Shown piece by piece: positions 62,462-64,000 of a stretch of 64,000 nucleotides of DNA. Position numbers and translations under genes: made by a program. The DNA comes from Sphingobacterium thalpophilum (GTDB taxonomy: Bacteria > Bacteroidota > Bacteroidia > Sphingobacteriales > Sphingobacteriaceae), in the NCBI RefSeq assembly GCF_901482695.1, contig NZ_LR590484.1:5828001-5892000 (forward strand), in the 5' to 3' direction. Positions within the stretch are counted from its first letter, which is position 1, and each line of letters opens with the position of its first letter. The notes under the pieces were generated by a model. That model saw nothing but the letters and a program-made list of their open reading frames with translations. It did no database searches and was not told where the DNA came from.

Positions 62462-64000
62462 ATGCTAAAGACCGTTTGGAGATCCATATTAAAGACCAAA
62501 TCACTGAGTGCTATACACATCATCGGGTTGGCAATATCTATCGCAGCCGCGACGCTGCTATTTTTGACCGCCATGTTTGAATTGTCTTTTGACAATTTCC
62601 ATCAGGATAGCGACCGTATTGCGATGATTTATAAAAGTTCGGAGCCACAAACAGGGAAGAAAAACGAATTGTCTATGCCTACCCCCCTCGCCCCGCAACT
62701 GAAGAAGGATATCCCTAGCATTGCCTATATTACCCGGTATGCAAACAGCACAATCACACTAAAAAATGGAGACAAGGAGTTTTCGTCCAACAATCGTTTT
62801 GTTGATATTGACTTCTTCCAGATTTTCGATTTTCCGTTTATTGCAGGCAACAAACACGCACTTTCTGATCCGGGAAATCTGATATTGACGGAAAATATGG
62901 CCCATAACCTGTTTGGCACCACGGATGTAATTGGCAAGCAGATCGAAGTCAATAATGGTGGTACTTGGCAGACCGCTACTGTCGGTGCTGTTTTAAAAAA
63001 TATTCCTGCGAATTCGAGTTTGCGCTTTTCATCTTTGTTTCGCTATGAAAATCGGCCAGGATATCAAGAGCAGACCCAACAATGGGAGAATATGAACCAC
63101 GAGGTATTTGTCAAAATGAAAAGCGAATTGAACAAGCTCAATTTCTCCAAGGAAACTCAGGCATTCACCGCACAGTTTTTTAAATCTGCGATTGACCGTC
63201 TCAAGAGGGACGGCGCAAAAGCAGACGCCGAGGGCAACTATTATAGCTTTCATTTATTACCACTGTCCAAACTTCACTCGAATGATTTTGGTACGGGCTC
63301 CTCCATCTCAGCCAGCTTCCCATGGGTTCTCTTGCTGATTTCGGCTCTGATTTTATTTATTTCCGCTTCCAACTTCGTCAATCTTTCCTTAGCCAATTCA
63401 ATCAGTAGAAGGCGGGAGATTGGAACCCGAAAAACGCTGGGCGGTACGACTTGGGATATCGTCTACCAACTTACTTTGGAATCATTTCTCCTTTGTTTCA
63501 TTGCCCTTTTGCTCGGCTTGACACTCGTGTATCTATTCCTTCCCCAGTTTAATGCGATGATGAATTATCAGCTGAAACTTCTGGAACTCCTGAACCCAAA
63601 AAATCTGATTATTTTTACTGCTGTATTTTTGATATTATCCCTAATTGCTGGTGGTCTACCAGCTTTTAGCGCGGCCCGCACCAATATCATTCTATCTTTG
63701 AAAGGTTCAGACAAAATCAAATCTTCGCGTCTCCGAAGCACTTTGACTATCCTGCAATTCGCCATTTCGATTATTTTGATTATCGCTACCATTGTGATCA
63801 GTTCCCAGATGAATTATATTGCGCACAAACCACTTGGGTTTAATAAAACAGAGGTAATCAGTATTCCTATTGGGTCTGGAATCGACAAAGAGGATGCCCT
63901 CCGCCAGATGCGTACGATCTTGGAGCAACAGCCTTGGGTGAAATCCGTGAGTGCCTCGGACTTTAATATAGGTATGGGCAGGGACGGCTCCCTTTCCACA
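62462..64000 (+). CDS. ABC transporter permease, MacB/FtsX type (partial at window end)
   Basis: The first 513 codons of a large permease (family members are about 790 residues), cut by the window edge. N-terminal cytoplasmic start LKTVWRSILKTKS, first transmembrane helix (LSAIHIIGLAISIAAATLLFLTA), the MacB periplasmic core domain to about residue 280 (LILTENMAHNLFGTTDVIGKQIEV), then an FtsX block with three helices (SFPWVLLLISALILFISASNF and following), including RRREIGTRKTLGGT. A second N-terminal-like helix starts at about 430. Probably an efflux or membrane-stress permease without a fused ATPase. Start is the ATG at 62462. Confidence 0.93.
   Translation, partial: MLKTVWRSILKTKSLSAIHIIGLAISIAAATLLFLTAMFELSFDNFHQDSDRIAMIYKSSEPQTGKKNELSMPTPLAPQLKKDIPSIAYITRYANSTITLKNGDKEFSSNNRFVDIDFFQIFDFPFIAGNKHALSDPGNLILTENMAHNLFGTTDVIGKQIEVNNGGTWQTATVGAVLKNIPANSSLRFSSLFRYENRPGYQEQTQQWENMNHEVFVKMKSELNKLNFSKETQAFTAQFFKSAIDRLKRDGAKADAEGNYYSFHLLPLSKLHSNDFGTGSSISASFPWVLLLISALILFISASNFVNLSLANSISRRREIGTRKTLGGTTWDIVYQLTLESFLLCFIALLLGLTLVYLFLPQFNAMMNYQLKLLELLNPKNLIIFTAVFLILSLIAGGLPAFSAARTNIILSLKGSDKIKSSRLRSTLTILQFAISIILIIATIVISSQMNYIAHKPLGFNKTEVISIPIGSGIDKEDALRQMRTILEQQPWVKSVSASDFNIGMGRDGSLST

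Overview
The window looks like a chromosome segment of a Sphingobacterium-like member of the Bacteroidota (order Sphingobacteriales). This is inferred from paired SusC/SusD outer-membrane proteins, a one-protein hybrid two-component regulator, many SPII lipoproteins, LytTR and Crp-type regulators, and recurrent TAnnTTTG -7 promoter boxes without Shine-Dalgarno-like leaders. No rRNA, tRNA, CRISPR array, insertion sequence or phage gene was seen. About 48 genes are well supported, plus several very small or broken ones.

Layout. 1-2.4 kb: an OmpR-type response regulator and its HAMP histidine kinase. 2.4-9.4 kb: a cold-shock-domain protein and a set of redox enzymes (two Gfo/Idh/MocA oxidoreductases, a KsdD-like FAD dehydrogenase, an aldo/keto reductase, a DUF1905/YdeI protein). 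9.6-14.1 kb: a LytS/LytTR two-component pair followed by a large outer-membrane beta-barrel protein. 14.2-18.5 kb: a phosphonatase-like HAD hydrolase, two DoxX-type membrane proteins, a Crp-family regulator and an AraC-family regulator. 18.6-21.8 kb: a GH16 glucanase gene split by an in-frame TGA, a MACPF-like lipoprotein and a small membrane protein. 22.1-27.1 kb: a Crp/Fnr regulator and a DJ-1/PfpI protein separated by two CRP-type palindromes, an OBAP-family lipoprotein and the end-joining ligase LigD.

27.3-52.2 kb is a polysaccharide utilisation locus. Read leftwards on the minus strand it holds two GH51 arabinofuranosidases, GH97, a hybrid two-component sensor/regulator, SusC, SusD, a DUF3823 lipoprotein and a tandem-GH43 protein. 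The plus strand carries GH127 and a metallophosphoesterase/outer-membrane protein pair. A second GH43 and a pectinesterase follow on the minus strand. This set fits an arabinan or arabinose-rich pectin side chain: surface capture by SusC/D, arabinofuranoside removal by GH43/GH51/GH127, and homogalacturonan demethylation by the pectinesterase. The substrate is inferred from families only.

52.6-58.1 kb holds an orphan LuxR-type response regulator, an overlapping acidic/basic small-protein pair, a PA2169/DUF2383 four-helix protein, a PPOX-family stress protein, a 57-residue lipoprotein, a possible 39-residue protein and a bacteriophytochrome kinase. 58.4-61.9 kb is an iron-uptake operon (PepSY-TM protein, 54-residue membrane protein, TonB-dependent siderophore receptor) behind an AT-rich operator-like repeat. 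The window ends inside a MacB/FtsX-type ABC permease gene preceded by inverted repeats and a sigma-54-like element.

The strongest points for a second look are the TGA-split GH16 gene, the paired CRP-like sites before the DJ-1 gene, the MACPF-like lipoprotein, the 11-bp phased repeat array at 14.2 kb, the palindrome upstream of the GH51 operon and the putative enhancer-type region before the ABC permease.
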